Under the pieces are notes generated by a model. That model saw nothing but the letters and a program-made list of their open reading frames with translations. It was not told the DNA's origin and did not search any database. From Staphylococcus sp. IVB6214 (GTDB lineage: Bacteria > Bacillota > Bacilli > Staphylococcales > Staphylococcaceae): a stretch of 64,000 bases of DNA. A program made the translations under genes and the position numbers. Location: assembly GCF_025558585.1 (NCBI RefSeq), contig NZ_CP094723.1, forward strand, positions 1,674,001-1,738,000, read 5' to 3'. This document shows positions 1-9,759 of this stretch, piece by piece. How positions within the stretch are numbered: the first letter of the stretch is position 1; the number at the start of each line of letters is the position of its first letter.

Positions 1-19
1 CTCTATTTTACTGCAAAAC

Positions 20-64
20 AAAAGGTTATGCACAGACGAATCATCATCTGTGACATAACCTTAT
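20..64 (-). terminator. Rho-independent terminator of the tdk-prfA-prmC group
   Basis: Read on the minus strand, a long stem of about 15 bp (arms around 20-36 and 47-62) is followed by a T-rich run. The prmC stop codon at 61-63 lies at the foot of the stem, so coding sequence and terminator touch. Confidence 0.8.
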
Positions 65-915
65 TTTTCTTCTGATGATGCATGCCACGTCATATGAAAG
101 ATACGTGGATGCCCATTGATATCTAACATCACTTCAGGTTGTATGTGCGGGTAATAGGACTTAGCCATTTTACACAACGTTTCCCCTTGTTGATATCCTA
201 TTTCAAAGACGATTGGTGCACCTTCACTCATGACTTTTGGTAAATCCCTCAGTAACTGGTCATAAATCGCATAGCCTTTATCATCAGCAAATAGTGCAAG
301 ATGCGGCTCATGCGTAAGGACATTAGCTCCCATTTCGGATATCTCTTCTTCACCAATGTACGGTGGATTGCTAATCAAACCGTCCAACCGTATATGATGT
401 TCGATAAATGGTGATAACACACTACCTTCCAACGTATGGATTGCAACATGATGATGGTCAGCATTTTGACGTGCAACTGCTAATGCATCTGATGAAATAT
501 CGGATGCCCAAACTTCTAAGTCTGGACATTCTTGCTTGATCGTCAACGCAATGATACCTGATCCGGTTCCAATATCTGCAACTTTTCCCAACTTCGGACA
601 TCGTTCGATAAACGCCGCGACGACTTCTTCTGTTTCCTGTCTTGGAATAAGTACGCGTGTATCAACATGATACGGACGGCCATAAAAAGTCGCTTGTGCG
701 GTAATATATTGAACAGGTTCTCCAGATAAAAGTCGTTCTAGCCCACTATTCAAAAGGACTGTATCACTCTCTATCATCGTCATATCTCCATCAACAAGAA
801 GGTTTACACGTGTCCAACCTAATAAGTCAAACAACAACCACTCTACGGCAGAAGACTCAAGATCAGCCGTCATTGCACGTGCCTTGGCTTGTGTTAGCCA
901 CTGCTTATAACTCAC
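61..915 (-). CDS. prmC: Release factor glutamine N5-methyltransferase PrmC
   Basis: PrmC methylates the glutamine of the GGQ loop in release factors RF1 and RF2, using S-adenosylmethionine, in the cytoplasm. The 284-residue protein has a helical N-terminal part, an IPRQETE segment near residue 90, the SAM-binding DIGTGSG at 114-120 and the catalytic NPPY at 183-186, all expected for the family. It starts with GTG at 915 and overlaps the end of prfA by 11 bases, so it is translationally coupled to its own substrate gene. Length and motifs are normal; I see no defect. Confidence 0.96.
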   Translation of the reverse strand: MSYKQWLTQAKARAMTADLESSAVEWLLFDLLGWTRVNLLVDGDMTMIESDTVLLNSGLERLLSGEPVQYITAQATFYGRPYHVDTRVLIPRQETEEVVAAFIERCPKLGKVADIGTGSGIIALTIKQECPDLEVWASDISSDALAVARQNADHHHVAIHTLEGSVLSPFIEHHIRLDGLISNPPYIGEEEISEMGANVLTHEPHLALFADDKGYAIYDQLLRDLPKVMSEGAPIVFEIGYQQGETLCKMAKSYYPHIQPEVMLDINGHPRIFHMTWHASSEEK

Positions 916-1981
916 CGCTATTAAGCTCTTTCAATTTTTCTGTTTGCTCATGCATCGTCAACGCATCTATCACTTCATCTAGCTTTCCTTCCATGATTTG
1001 GTCTAACTTTTGTAAAGTCAATCCAATGCGGTGATCTGTCACACGACTTTGCGGATAGTTATATGTGCGGATACGTTCTGAACGGTCCCCTGTTCCTACT
1101 GCAGATTTACGTTGTGCTGCATATTTTTGTTGTTCTTCTTGTAACTTCATGTCATACAGACGTGCTTTCAATACTTTCATCGCTTTTTCACGGTTTTGAA
1201 TTTGTGATTTTTCTGATGATGTTGCGATGACACCCGTTGGTAAGTGGGTAATACGGACGGCAGAGTCAGTTGTATTGACGTGCTGTCCACCTGCACCACT
1301 TGAACGATACGTGTCAATTTGTAAATCTTCTTTACGAATCTCGATTTCAACATCTTCTACTTCAGGTAACACCGCAACCGTTGCCGTTGATGTATGAATA
1401 CGTCCGCCTGATTCTGTTTCTGGTACACGTTGCACACGATGTGCACCGTTTTCGAATTTTAACTTGCTGTATGCATCTTGACCTGTTACAGAAAAGCTGA
1501 TTTCTTTATAACCACCATGATCACTTTCAGTTGCTTCTACCACTTCTGTTTTCAAACTTTGTGATTCCGCAAACTTTGAATACATACGGAACAAATCCCC
1601 CGCAAAAATAGCCGCTTCATCTCCACCGGCCGCTGCACGAATTTCAACAATAACGTCTTTTTCATCGTTAGGATCTTTTGGAATTAATAAAATTTTCAGC
1701 TGTTCTTCTAACTCTGGTATTTGCGCTTTCAAATCATTGGCATCTTGTTTCAACATATCAATTTCATCTTGATCATCTGTTTCTGCCATCATTAATTCGA
1801 TCTCTTCACTGTCTTCTTTTACTTGTTTATACTGACGATATACATCGACTGTCTTTTGCAGATCCGATTGTTCTTTTGAATATTGACGCAATTTGTTCGC
1901 ATCACTCACAACATCTGGATCACTTAACAATTCATTTAATTGTTCATATCTTTCTTCTACTATATCTAATTGATCAAACAT
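905..1981 (-). CDS. prfA: Peptide chain release factor 1
   Basis: RF1 reads UAA and UAG in the ribosomal A site and triggers peptide release. The 358-residue protein shows a coiled N-terminal domain, a PET tripeptide around 187-189 (the PxT-type codon-recognition motif of RF1) and the GGQ catalytic loop at 231-233. Its ATG overlaps the tdk stop codon by one base (TAATG), and its end overlaps prmC, so tdk-prfA-prmC form a tightly packed operon. Full length with all key residues. Confidence 0.97.
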   Translation of the reverse strand: MFDQLDIVEERYEQLNELLSDPDVVSDANKLRQYSKEQSDLQKTVDVYRQYKQVKEDSEEIELMMAETDDQDEIDMLKQDANDLKAQIPELEEQLKILLIPKDPNDEKDVIVEIRAAAGGDEAAIFAGDLFRMYSKFAESQSLKTEVVEATESDHGGYKEISFSVTGQDAYSKLKFENGAHRVQRVPETESGGRIHTSTATVAVLPEVEDVEIEIRKEDLQIDTYRSSGAGGQHVNTTDSAVRITHLPTGVIATSSEKSQIQNREKAMKVLKARLYDMKLQEEQQKYAAQRKSAVGTGDRSERIRTYNYPQSRVTDHRIGLTLQKLDQIMEGKLDEVIDALTMHEQTEKLKELNSGEL

Positions 1982-2583
1982 TATTGATTATCCTCCTCTT
2001 CCTTGTCGCTCGGTAACACTACGTGATGTGCGCGACAACGTGGTTCATAACTTTCGTTCGCTCCGACTAAAATAATCGGATCATCGACTTTTGCTGGCTT
2101 GCCGTTAATTAAACGTTGTGTTCGGCTTGACGAAGCCCCACAGACCGCACAAACAGCTTGCAACTTCGTAATATGTTCACTCACTGCCAACATCTCAGGG
2201 ACAGGTTCAAAAGGCTCACCTTTGAAGTCCATATCTAATCCTGCCGTAATCACTCGATATCCTTGTTCAGCAAGCGATGTCGCAACATCCACAATATCAC
2301 GATCAAAAAATTGTATTTCATCAATCCCGACAATATCGACACCTTTTAAGTCGTATTGTGTAATCTCTTCGGCAGACGAAATATTGACTGCTTCTATGGC
2401 ATTACCGTTGTGCGAGACGACTTTCTCTTTATGGTAACGATCGTCGATGAGCGGTTTGAACACGACCACTTTCTGTTTCGCATAGACACCTCGACGTAAT
2501 CGACGAATTAATTCTTCAGACTTACCACTAAACATACTGCCAGTAATACACTCTATCCATCCCGAATGATACGCTTCATACAT
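1981..2583 (-). CDS. tdk: Thymidine kinase
   Basis: Phosphorylates thymidine with ATP in the pyrimidine salvage pathway. The 200-residue type II kinase has a P-loop SMFSGKS at 16-22, the DEIQF segment with catalytic Glu89, and a zinc site made of CAVC (145-148) and CRAH (183-186). It leads the tdk-prfA-prmC operon. Its promoter region now abuts the left end of an IS element: the -35 position falls in the target duplication, so expression may have changed (inference). Nucleoside phosphorylases elsewhere in the window (pdp, deoD) belong to the same salvage network. Confidence 0.96.
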   Translation of the reverse strand: MYEAYHSGWIECITGSMFSGKSEELIRRLRRGVYAKQKVVVFKPLIDDRYHKEKVVSHNGNAIEAVNISSAEEITQYDLKGVDIVGIDEIQFFDRDIVDVATSLAEQGYRVITAGLDMDFKGEPFEPVPEMLAVSEHITKLQAVCAVCGASSSRTQRLINGKPAKVDDPIILVGANESYEPRCRAHHVVLPSDKEEEDNQ

Positions 2584-2618
2584 GACTTCTATCCACCTTT
2601 TTCAAAACAAATCACTTT

Positions 2619-2648
2619 ATTATATCACAAACTTTTGTCTATTATAAT
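2619..2648 (-). promoter_or_regulatory. Probable tdk promoter at the IS junction
   Basis: On the minus strand an extended -10 (TG-A-TATAAT, box at 2619-2624) lies upstream of tdk. A weak -35 (TTATAA) 17 bp away falls at 2642-2647, inside the 8-bp target duplication next to the IS. The core promoter therefore survives, but everything farther upstream has been replaced by IS sequence. Confidence 0.6.
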
Positions 2649-2654
2649 GGGTCT

Positions 2655-2705
2655 TAATCTTTTGTGGTGGGATGGCATGAACTGCTGTCCCGCCCTTTTT
2701 TGTTT
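2655..2705 (+). terminator. Terminator-like hairpin inside the left end of IS copy 1
   Basis: Just inside the left inverted repeat, GGTGGGATGGCA pairs (with G-U pairs) to TGCTGTCCCGCCC and is followed by a long T run. This has the form of an intrinsic terminator facing the transposase and would block transcription entering from outside. The same structure recurs in IS copy 2 and in the remnant near 45.8 kb. Confidence 0.7.
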
Positions 2706-2792
2706 TTTAAATCATTTTGATACAAAAAAAGCGCTCATGCCTCTATAATTTTAAGTGCCTAAACAAAAAATGAGAGGAGACATGATGCGCCT

Positions 2793-4106
2793 ATGTGTAA
2801 TGATATATTAAAACTATTAAAAATAAAAGATGAAAATATTCAAGTTCTTAAAGTGGAAGAAGATGTAGAAGTGCGTGGTCAGCTTTCTACGGTTGTTTAT
2901 GGAACACTTTCTTATACACCAAAGGCATGTATGAAGTGTGGTTGTGTCAATGACGGACAAATACATAAGCACGGTAAACGTGTTTCGCGTTTAACACTAT
3001 TAAAATCTCAAGAGTCTAATGTTTATCTTAATTTAGCGAAAGAACGCTTTAAGTGTCTACATTGTTTAAAGACTTTTACGGCTCAAACAAACATTGTTGA
3101 TAGTAATTGCTTTATTACTAACCGTGTGAAATTAGCGATTCAGGACAAACTCACACGTGTACAGTCTGAGATAGACATTGCTAATGATTGTAGTGTTTCA
3201 CCAAGCACAGTTAAGAGATGTATTCACCATATCTCACAATCATTAATAGTAAAACCTTCATCTGGATTGCCTAAACATCTCTCCATAGATGAATTTAAAA
3301 GCGTTAAAAATGTGACAACAGCGATGAGTTTTCTGTTTATAAATAATGAAACGAATCAGATTATCGATATCTTAGAAGATAGACGTATTCACAAACTTAA
3401 AGAGTACTTCTATCGTTTTGATCGTCGTGAACGATTAGCTGTCAAAACGGTCACAGCCGATATGTATGAACCCTACATTAACTTCATTCATGAAGTATTC
3501 CCGAATGCGATTTTAATCTTTGATCGTTTTCACATTGTTCAGCACCTTAACCGTGAACTTAATAAGCAACGTATTTCTATAATGAATACTTGTCGCTATA
3601 AGTCATCAACAGATTACACGAAAATGAAAAAACACTGGAAACTTTTCCTTTCTGACAGACAAGATATCAACAGCTATGAATACTTTTGGTCGAAGTCCTT
3701 CAAAACGTATACGACATCAAGAGATATTTTAGAGTATCTATTAAATCTTGATCAGCAGCTCTATGACACATATATGTTAGTTCATCACCTTCGAGAAGCA
3801 TTAAAACAATGTGATTGGTTACGTTTCAAAGAAACTTTAATGAGTGTTGATAAGAAGCATGTATCACGTGGTGTTTGGCGTGTCATTCGGTTCTATAAAA
3901 AATACGAGTATATCCTTTATTCAACAATTAAACACCCTAAGTTAAACAATGGAGCGATTGAAGGTATCAATAATAAAATTAAGCTTATTAAACGTGTATC
4001 ATATGGCTATCGAAACTTTAATAACTTCAAGGCAAGGATACTGATTATTTTTAAGCTATATCAACGACGTAAAAAGGATAGTTTACTAATAAATAACGCT
4101 GCATAA
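2793..4106 (+). CDS. ISL3-family transposase (copy 1)
   Basis: Catalyses transposition of the surrounding IS. The 437-residue protein starts with a zinc-finger-like region (Cys46, Cys49, Cys51, Cys88, Cys91), followed by a helix-turn-helix-like segment and the ISL3 DDE core: likely Asp166 (IDEF), Asp223 (TADM) and Glu390 (AIEG). The reading frame is intact. It differs from the copy at 37501-38814 at one residue (Asp353 here, Glu353 there). AGGAG lies 13 bases before the ATG, a long spacing, which may keep expression low. Length and family resemble staphylococcal IS1181-type transposases, but I cannot name the exact IS. Confidence 0.93.
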   Translation: MCNDILKLLKIKDENIQVLKVEEDVEVRGQLSTVVYGTLSYTPKACMKCGCVNDGQIHKHGKRVSRLTLLKSQESNVYLNLAKERFKCLHCLKTFTAQTNIVDSNCFITNRVKLAIQDKLTRVQSEIDIANDCSVSPSTVKRCIHHISQSLIVKPSSGLPKHLSIDEFKSVKNVTTAMSFLFINNETNQIIDILEDRRIHKLKEYFYRFDRRERLAVKTVTADMYEPYINFIHEVFPNAILIFDRFHIVQHLNRELNKQRISIMNTCRYKSSTDYTKMKKHWKLFLSDRQDINSYEYFWSKSFKTYTTSRDILEYLLNLDQQLYDTYMLVHHLREALKQCDWLRFKETLMSVDKKHVSRGVWRVIRFYKKYEYILYSTIKHPKLNNGAIEGINNKIKLIKRVSYGYRNFNNFKARILIIFKLYQRRKKDSLLINNAA

Positions 4107-4143
4107 ATATATTACGTAGTAATCGCTATCTAATATGTCCTAA

Positions 4144-4294
4144 CACACTTAGAGATGTGTATCTAAAATCATTTCTAATACGAGACGCCTAAGGCAACAA
4201 GCCGAACGGAAAATCCATTTTGGCTTCTTTTATTCAATAAAGCCAAAATTAGTTGAAGTGAGGCGCCTTGGCAAGCGAGTATTAAAGAAATGAT
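4144..4294 (+). repeat. Nested inverted repeats in the non-coding tail of the IS
   Basis: Between the transposase stop and the right IS end, three nested stems can be drawn. ATCATTTCTAATAC at 4168-4181 pairs with 4279-4294, GCCTAAGGC at 4187-4195 with GCCTTGGC at 4265-4272, and TTTTGGCTT at 4218-4226 with AAGCCAAAA at 4240-4248. A smaller hairpin lies at 4144-4160. The second IS copy keeps the structure with one base change. Function unknown. Confidence 0.6.
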
Positions 4295-4453
4295 GGTATA
4301 GAAAAAGCGCACAATTAATAATTAAACTGTACGCTTAAATGAATGTAGAGATGACTACATGTTATGATTAAGTTAAAAATAAAATTAGTTACTTTTTATT
4401 ATCTGCCCACCACAAAAAATGGACTTCCATTATAATTTATCTTCTATTTACAA

Positions 4454-4489
4454 TAAAAAAAGCATCCCCAATTAATATGAGAATGCTTG
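4454..4489 (-). terminator. rpmE2 terminator
   Basis: On the minus strand AAGCATTC and its partner GGATGCTT form a stem followed by seven T residues, directly after the rpmE2 stop codon. It separates rpmE2 from tdk and from the IS. Confidence 0.75.
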
Positions 4490-4497
4490 AATATACA

Positions 4498-4752
4498 TTA
4501 GTTGTTTGATTTGAGACCAAACTTTTTGTTGAAACGTTCCACACGACCGTCTGCAGCAGCAAACTTTTGACGTCCTGTGTAGAATGGGTGTGAATCAGAA
4601 GAGATATCTAAACGGATAACTGGATATTCGTTACCATCTTCCCATTCCATTGTTTCACTTGTTGTTTTTGTTGATCCACTTAAAAACTTAAAGTTCGTTG
4701 TTGTATCTAAAAAGATAACTTTACGATATTCTGGATGAATTCCTTGTTTCAT
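4498..4752 (-). CDS. rpmE2: 50S ribosomal protein L31, type B
   Basis: Small ribosomal protein of the large subunit. The 84-residue sequence starts [14 protein letters not shown], contains [13 protein letters not shown], and lacks the CxxC pairs of the zinc-binding L31 form, so it is the zinc-free (type B) paralogue. AAAGGAGCTGA is a strong ribosome binding site before the ATG. It has its own promoter and terminator and follows rho in the usual staphylococcal order. Confidence 0.96.
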   Translation of the reverse strand: MKQGIHPEYRKVIFLDTTTNFKFLSGSTKTTSETMEWEDGNEYPVIRLDISSDSHPFYTGRQKFAAADGRVERFNKKFGLKSNN

Positions 4753-4822
4753 TCTTTTCAGCTCCTTTGCCCTGAACCATCTGGAACAGAGTTATTTGTG
4801 AGTTTTTACCCAATACTTAATT

Positions 4823-4851
4823 ATTATAAGGGCTTATGATTCAAAAAGCAA
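4823..4851 (-). promoter_or_regulatory. Sigma-A promoter for rpmE2
   Basis: On the minus strand TTGCTT (4846-4851) and TATAAT (4823-4828) are separated by 17 bp, between the rho stop and the rpmE2 start. Confidence 0.75.
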
Positions 4852-4894
4852 CCCTATACACAATAATTTAATACATTCATTTTATTATCATGTT

Positions 4895-6220
4895 TTAAAT
4901 AATCGGACGTCCTGTTTTCGTACTTTCTTCAGCACTCTTTTGTAATTCTGCAAAAAATTCTTCGTTTGATTTTGTACGCTTTAACTTTCTCATAAAACGC
5001 TCAGTGAAGTCCGGTGCATTTGAAAACATATTTCGCAATTGCCATAAGCTCTCCAATTCGTCCTTAGGAATGAGCAACTCTTCTTTACGTGTAGAACTAC
5101 GCACAATATCAATTGCTGGAAAGACACGTCGTTCTGACAATCTGCGGTCTAAATGTAATTCCATGTTGCCCGTTCCTTTGAATTCTTCATAGATCATATC
5201 ATCCATGCGTGAACCTGTATCCACAAGCGCCGTTGCTAATATTGTCAAACTACCGCCCGCTTCAATATTTCTCGCCGCACCAAAGAAAGCTTTCGGCCCA
5301 TGTAAAGATGCAGGGTCCAAACCACCCGACAACGTTCTCCCACTTGGCGGTACAACTAAATTGTATGCACGAGCCAATCGCGTAATTGAATCCATCAAAA
5401 TAATAACATCTTCACCAATTTCAACAAGACGTTTTGCACGTTCGAGCAACAATTCTGCCACTTTAACATGGTGTTTCGGATGCTCGTCAAATGTTGAATG
5501 AACAACTTCAGCTTCATCGACTGAACGCTCTAAGTCCGTCACTTCTTCTGGACGTTCACCCACTAGAAGTATAAACAACTTCGCATTCGGTTTGTTCTTT
5601 ACAATCGCATTCGCAATTTCTTTTAATAATGAAGTCTTACCCGCTTTTGGTGGTGCTACGATTAATCCACGTTGTCCAAGACCGATTGGTGTGACCAAAT
5701 CCATAACACGTGTTGAATAGTTGTGAGGGGTTGTTTCCAATTTGATTCGTTCTTCTGGATAAAGGGGCGTTAAAGCTTGAAAGTGAGGTCTTTTCTTAAC
5801 TTCCTCTGCGTTGTGATCATTGACAAAATCGACTTGTAGCAAGCCGTAGTATTTTTCGTTTTCTTTTGGTTTGCGTACCTTACCAGTCACCTTGTCACCG
5901 CGTTTTATTTCAAAACGACGTATTTGGCTAGCTGAAATATAAATATCTTTTTCACCTTTAGAAAAATTAACAGTTCTTAAAAATCCATACCCATCTGGCT
6001 GAATATCATCTAAGACGCCTTCCATATAATAATTACCGTCTTTTTCCATCTGTGCTTCCATAATCGCTAAAACAAGTTCTTTTTTGTTCAACTTACTATA
6101 GTTAACCAACTTCAATGCCTTGGCTTTTTCTGTCAGGGCTTTTGTCGTGTTGTTCTTGTATAACTCATGGAACGATTCATACTGTGGTGAAGTTCTCTCC
6201 CTAGTATCCCTTGTAGACAT
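4895..6220 (-). CDS. rho: Transcription termination factor Rho
   Basis: Hexameric RNA-dependent ATPase that ends transcription by translocating on nascent RNA. The 441-residue protein has an N-terminal helical region (about 1-60), a cold-shock-like RNA-binding domain with GYGFLR at 78-83, Walker A around PPKAGKTS (190-197) and Walker B VIILMDS, followed by the ring-closing C-terminal part. It follows the aldehyde dehydrogenase terminator and precedes rpmE2, the conserved order in staphylococci. No anomalies seen. Confidence 0.97.
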   Translation of the reverse strand: MSTRDTRERTSPQYESFHELYKNNTTKALTEKAKALKLVNYSKLNKKELVLAIMEAQMEKDGNYYMEGVLDDIQPDGYGFLRTVNFSKGEKDIYISASQIRRFEIKRGDKVTGKVRKPKENEKYYGLLQVDFVNDHNAEEVKKRPHFQALTPLYPEERIKLETTPHNYSTRVMDLVTPIGLGQRGLIVAPPKAGKTSLLKEIANAIVKNKPNAKLFILLVGERPEEVTDLERSVDEAEVVHSTFDEHPKHHVKVAELLLERAKRLVEIGEDVIILMDSITRLARAYNLVVPPSGRTLSGGLDPASLHGPKAFFGAARNIEAGGSLTILATALVDTGSRMDDMIYEEFKGTGNMELHLDRRLSERRVFPAIDIVRSSTRKEELLIPKDELESLWQLRNMFSNAPDFTERFMRKLKRTKSNEEFFAELQKSAEESTKTGRPII

Positions 6221-6397
6221 CTAACACACTCATTTCATTTTAATTTTTATTCGACTATGTAATTTAACATACAATAGCCCACGAAATATGGCAAACAAAA
6301 TTTTGGAAATCTTTAACATATCTCACTCAAATTTAACATTTTAGATAATTTTCGCCATTTATCTTTTTCTGTTCACTTTTACTACATATTTTCTCAA

Positions 6398-6448
6398 CAA
6401 AAAAGGTAGGATACGAGCTCATGTTTCTCAAACTCCATTATCCTACCT
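6398..6448 (-). terminator. Terminator of the proximal aldehyde dehydrogenase gene
   Basis: AGGTAGGATA and TATCCTACCT (ten perfect pairs) form a stem, followed on the minus strand by seven T residues, just after the gene at 6478-7905. Confidence 0.8.
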
Positions 6449-6477
6449 GATTTTATTGTTTCGTATCAAGTGTTTTC

Positions 6478-7905
6478 TTATTTATAAAATCCTGCGATTG
6501 CTTTCACTTCAAGAAACTCTTGGATGCCATAGTCGCCCCACTCACGGCCAATACCTGATTGTTTATATCCACCAAACGGTAAGTCTCGTGTACGTGGTGC
6601 TTCATTGATAACAACTAACCCCGCTTCAATTCCACTCGCAATACGTCGTAACGTGTCTTGGTCTTTGCCGAAGATATAGCCCGCTAAGCCGTATTTTGTA
6701 TCATTAGCAATTCGAATCGCATCATCAAGGTCTTTGTACGTGATGACTGACATAACCGGGCCGAAAATTTCTTCTTGTGCAATCGTCATATGGTTGTCAA
6801 CATCGGCAAAAATAGTTGGCTTAACAAAATAACCCGTCGTTAATCCTTCTGGCTTGCCTAAACCACCATGAACCACTGTTGCACCTTCATCGATTCCTTT
6901 TTGAATATAATCTTGTACTTGAAGATACTGCTTCTCACTTACAATCGGGCCAACTTCCGTTTCAGGAGATTGTGGATCTCCAACTTTCACACGTGCCATT
7001 TCAGCAGCCGCCTTTTCTAAAAAGACATCTTTTAGTCCTTCTGGCACAAGTGTACGTGTACCTGCCGAACATGCTTGCCCAGTATTATTGACAACCGCAC
7101 CAACCGCTGCTTTTACCGCTTCATCTAAGTCAGCATCATCTAAAATAATGAATGGTGATTTCCCACCTAGTTCAAGCGATACTTTTTTGAAGTCTTTGCT
7201 TGCTTGTTCCATAATTTTTGAACCTGTCGGACCTGAACCTGTGAATGAAACCATGCGCACATCTGGATGTTGTGTCAACGGTGTACCAACGCCTTTTCCA
7301 TCACCGTTTACCAGGTTGAACACTCCTTTAGGTACGCCAGCTTCTTCAAAAATCTCTGCCAAAATAACAGCTGCAAATGGTGTTAATTCTGATGGCTTGA
7401 GCACAACCGGTGAACCCGCTGCAAATGCCGCTGCTAGCTTTAATGATGTTTGGTTCGTCGGGAAGTTCCAAGGTGTTACTAATCCTGCTACACCAATCGC
7501 TTCTTTCACAATCAAGTTGTCGCCACGACGTTCTTCAAACTCAAACGTTTCTAACGCTTCATATGCCGCTTCGAAATGCATAAGACCACGCTCATATTGT
7601 ACAGTGTCAGATTTTGTTACGGGTGACCCTAACTCTAACGTCATCACTTCTATTAATTCTTGCTTGCGTGCTTTGTATCCTTCTACAATACGCCCTAATA
7701 ATGCACGGCGTTCTTCGACAGGCGTGTGTCGGAAAGAAACATAAACATCTTTTGCTGCTTGTACTGCCTTATCGACATCCGCTTTATTACCTTTGGCAAC
7801 TTGTCCAAACACTTCTTCTGTCGCTGGGTTAATGACGTCAATCGTTTCGCCACTTTCACTTTCAACCCATGCACCGTTAATGTATTGTTTCGTCTTTTTC
7901 AACAT
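6478..7905 (-). CDS. Aldehyde dehydrogenase family protein (copy A)
   Basis: NAD(P)-dependent oxidation of an aldehyde to its acid; the substrate cannot be told from sequence. The 475-residue protein has TPWNFP with the oxyanion Asn147, the cofactor-binding FTGSGPTGS loop, general base Glu245 (LELGG) and nucleophile Cys279 (GQACSAG), so it should be active. A near-identical paralogue lies directly upstream (8199-9629). Staphylococci normally carry an aldehyde dehydrogenase next to rho, so this or its twin is the inherited copy. Own terminator and a separate upstream region suggest independent expression. Confidence 0.94.
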   Translation of the reverse strand: MLKKTKQYINGAWVESESGETIDVINPATEEVFGQVAKGNKADVDKAVQAAKDVYVSFRHTPVEERRALLGRIVEGYKARKQELIEVMTLELGSPVTKSDTVQYERGLMHFEAAYEALETFEFEERRGDNLIVKEAIGVAGLVTPWNFPTNQTSLKLAAAFAAGSPVVLKPSELTPFAAVILAEIFEEAGVPKGVFNLVNGDGKGVGTPLTQHPDVRMVSFTGSGPTGSKIMEQASKDFKKVSLELGGKSPFIILDDADLDEAVKAAVGAVVNNTGQACSAGTRTLVPEGLKDVFLEKAAAEMARVKVGDPQSPETEVGPIVSEKQYLQVQDYIQKGIDEGATVVHGGLGKPEGLTTGYFVKPTIFADVDNHMTIAQEEIFGPVMSVITYKDLDDAIRIANDTKYGLAGYIFGKDQDTLRRIASGIEAGLVVINEAPRTRDLPFGGYKQSGIGREWGDYGIQEFLEVKAIAGFYK

Positions 7906-8003
7906 ATAGTTGCACCCCTTTTTTAATTTCTAATCATATAATTACATTATAACCTTTTTTATTGCAGATAAAACGATACTGCTCTCGCATCACTGAAATT
8001 TTG

Positions 8004-8017
8004 AATTGTTCACAATT
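8004..8017. promoter_or_regulatory. Palindrome upstream of aldehyde dehydrogenase copy A
   Basis: AATTGTTCACAATT has two perfect 6-bp arms and lies about 100 bp upstream of the gene at 6478-7905, before a TATAAT-like -10. It looks like an operator, but no regulator is assigned. Confidence 0.35.
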
Positions 8018-8132
8018 AAAATGGCGTGGCATGGGGAATGAGCTATAATAAACATGTACGTTGAGTGATTGATTGTCAGTATTTTCAACTAATCTACTAC
8101 AATCTCAGCAAAATTTGAAATGTCTATATTCT

Positions 8133-8162
8133 AAAAAAGAGCTGAGAACTTTGTCTCAACTC
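8133..8162 (-). terminator. Terminator of aldehyde dehydrogenase copy B
   Basis: On the minus strand GAGTTGAGA pairs with TCTCAGCTC and six T residues follow, so the two dehydrogenase genes are separate units. Confidence 0.75.
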
Positions 8163-8198
8163 CTTTAATCTCATCATTATTTCCCGGGAAAACATTCT

Positions 8199-9629
8199 TT
8201 ATTCTTGATAAAAACCTGCGATTGCTTTCACTTCTAAAAACTCTTCAATACCATAGTCGCCCCATTCTCGACCGATACCAGATTGTTTATAACCACCAAA
8301 CGGTAAATCTGGTGTACGTGGTGCTTTATTAATAATAACAGTACCTGCTTCGATACTGCGCGCAAGTTTTTTCAATGTCTCTTGGTCTTTACCGTATACA
8401 TATCCTGCCAAACCATATTTTGTATCATTGGCAATTTGAATCGCTTGATCCAAATCTTTGTACGTAATCACAGGCATAACTGGTCCAAAAATCTCTTCTT
8501 GTGCAATTGTCATTTGATTGTCGACATCTGCAAAAATTGTTGGTTTCGCAAAATAGCCTGTTTCTAAGCCTTCTGGTTTTCCTAAACCACCATAGACAAG
8601 TGTTGCACCTTCATCAATTCCTTTTTGTATATAGGTTTGCACTTGGTTATATTGTTTTTCACTAACAATTGGACCCATTTCCGTTTCAGACAATTGTGGG
8701 TCGCCCACCTTAACATTTGCCATTTCAGCGGCTGCTTTTTCTAAAAAGTCATCTTTTAAATGTTCAGGAACAAGTGTACGTGTACCCGCTGTACATACTT
8801 GCCCTGTATTGTTTACAACTTTTGCAACCGCTGCTTGAACAGCTTCATCTAAATCAGCATCATCGAGCAGAATAAATGGTGATTTGCCACCCAATTCAAG
8901 CGATACTTTTTTGAAGTCTTTGCTCGCTTCTGCCATAATTTTAGAACCTGTACCACCAGAACCTGTAAATGATACCATACGAATATCTGGATGCTGACTC
9001 AACGGTGTACCAACACCTTCTCCATCACCATTTACGAGGTTGAATACACCTTTAGGTACGCCTGCTTCATCAAAGATCTCAGCAAGGATAATAGCTGAAA
9101 ATGGTGTCATTTCTGATGGTTTCAACACAACTGGAGCACCTGCCGCAAAGGCTGCTGCTAACTTCAATGATGTCTGATTCGTTGGGAAGTTCCATGGTGT
9201 TACCAGTCCTGCTACACCAATCGCCTCTTTAACGATTAAGTTATCGCCACGACGTTCTTCAAATTCGAAAGTCTCTAACGCATCATATGCAGCTTGAAAA
9301 TGTTTAAGCCCCATCTCATAATGTACTTTATCTGATTTTGTCACGGGTGTGCCTAGTTCTAAAGTCATCACATCAATCAAATCTTGCTTGCGTGCTTTAT
9401 ATGCTTCGATAATTCGTCCTAACATAGCTCGACGCTCTTCTACTGGCATATGACGGAATGATACATATACTTCTTTGGCTGCTTGCACTGCTTTGTCTAC
9501 GTCGGCTTTGTTTCCTTTCGCAATGCATCCAAATACTTCTTCTGTTGCTGGATTGACAACATCGATTGTTTCGCCACTTTCACTCTCAATCCATGCACCA
9601 TTAATATATTGTTTTGTATGATTTCTCAT
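8199..9629 (-). CDS. Aldehyde dehydrogenase family protein (copy B)
   Basis: Paralogue of copy A, collinear with it along the whole length. The 476-residue protein keeps Asn147, Glu245 and the catalytic Cys279 (here GQVCTAG). Differences include an extra Cys in FGCIAKG near residue 35, a GGTG in place of GPTG in the cofactor loop, and TPDLP in place of TRDLP near the C-terminus. It therefore arose by tandem duplication followed by divergence and may have another substrate preference (inference). It lies between its own terminator and that of the HxlR-type regulator upstream. Confidence 0.93.
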   Translation of the reverse strand: MRNHTKQYINGAWIESESGETIDVVNPATEEVFGCIAKGNKADVDKAVQAAKEVYVSFRHMPVEERRAMLGRIIEAYKARKQDLIDVMTLELGTPVTKSDKVHYEMGLKHFQAAYDALETFEFEERRGDNLIVKEAIGVAGLVTPWNFPTNQTSLKLAAAFAAGAPVVLKPSEMTPFSAIILAEIFDEAGVPKGVFNLVNGDGEGVGTPLSQHPDIRMVSFTGSGGTGSKIMAEASKDFKKVSLELGGKSPFILLDDADLDEAVQAAVAKVVNNTGQVCTAGTRTLVPEHLKDDFLEKAAAEMANVKVGDPQLSETEMGPIVSEKQYNQVQTYIQKGIDEGATLVYGGLGKPEGLETGYFAKPTIFADVDNQMTIAQEEIFGPVMPVITYKDLDQAIQIANDTKYGLAGYVYGKDQETLKKLARSIEAGTVIINKAPRTPDLPFGGYKQSGIGREWGDYGIEEFLEVKAIAGFYQE

Positions 9630-9704
9630 AGTTAAACACCTCTTATTTAAAAATCAGTATGATATGATTCTCTTTTCCCTTTTGATTAAATTTCAAACAC
9701 AACT

Positions 9705-9740
9705 AAAAAGACCAGCGCCTTGAGTCAGCATTCTGGTCTT
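9705..9740 (-). terminator. Terminator of the HxlR-type regulator gene
   Basis: On the minus strand AAGACCAG pairs with CTGGTCTT, with T residues after, between the regulator and aldehyde dehydrogenase copy B. Confidence 0.75.
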
Positions 9741-9759
9741 ATCTATGTTTAACAGTTAT

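Larger units (their letters stand above)
2641..4436 (+). mobile_element. Complete ISL3-family insertion sequence, copy 1, with 8-bp target duplication
   Basis: The element spans 2649-4428 (1,780 bp). It is flanked by the 8-bp direct repeat ATTATAAT (2641-2648 and 4429-4436). Its ends are imperfect inverted repeats sharing TTTTGTGGTGGG. It carries one transposase gene, a terminator-like hairpin just inside the left end, and 322 bp of non-coding DNA after the transposase. A second copy at 37179-38958 has the same length and only a few base differences, so both moved recently. It sits between tdk and the rpmE2 terminator. ISL3 elements are known to create 8-bp AT-rich duplications, which fits. 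Confidence 0.95.

Noticed and set aside
7088-7744. A 218-codon frame antisense to aldehyde dehydrogenase copy A
   Set aside because: The opposite strand encodes a full enzyme with catalytic residues; the antisense frame has no motif or ribosome binding site.
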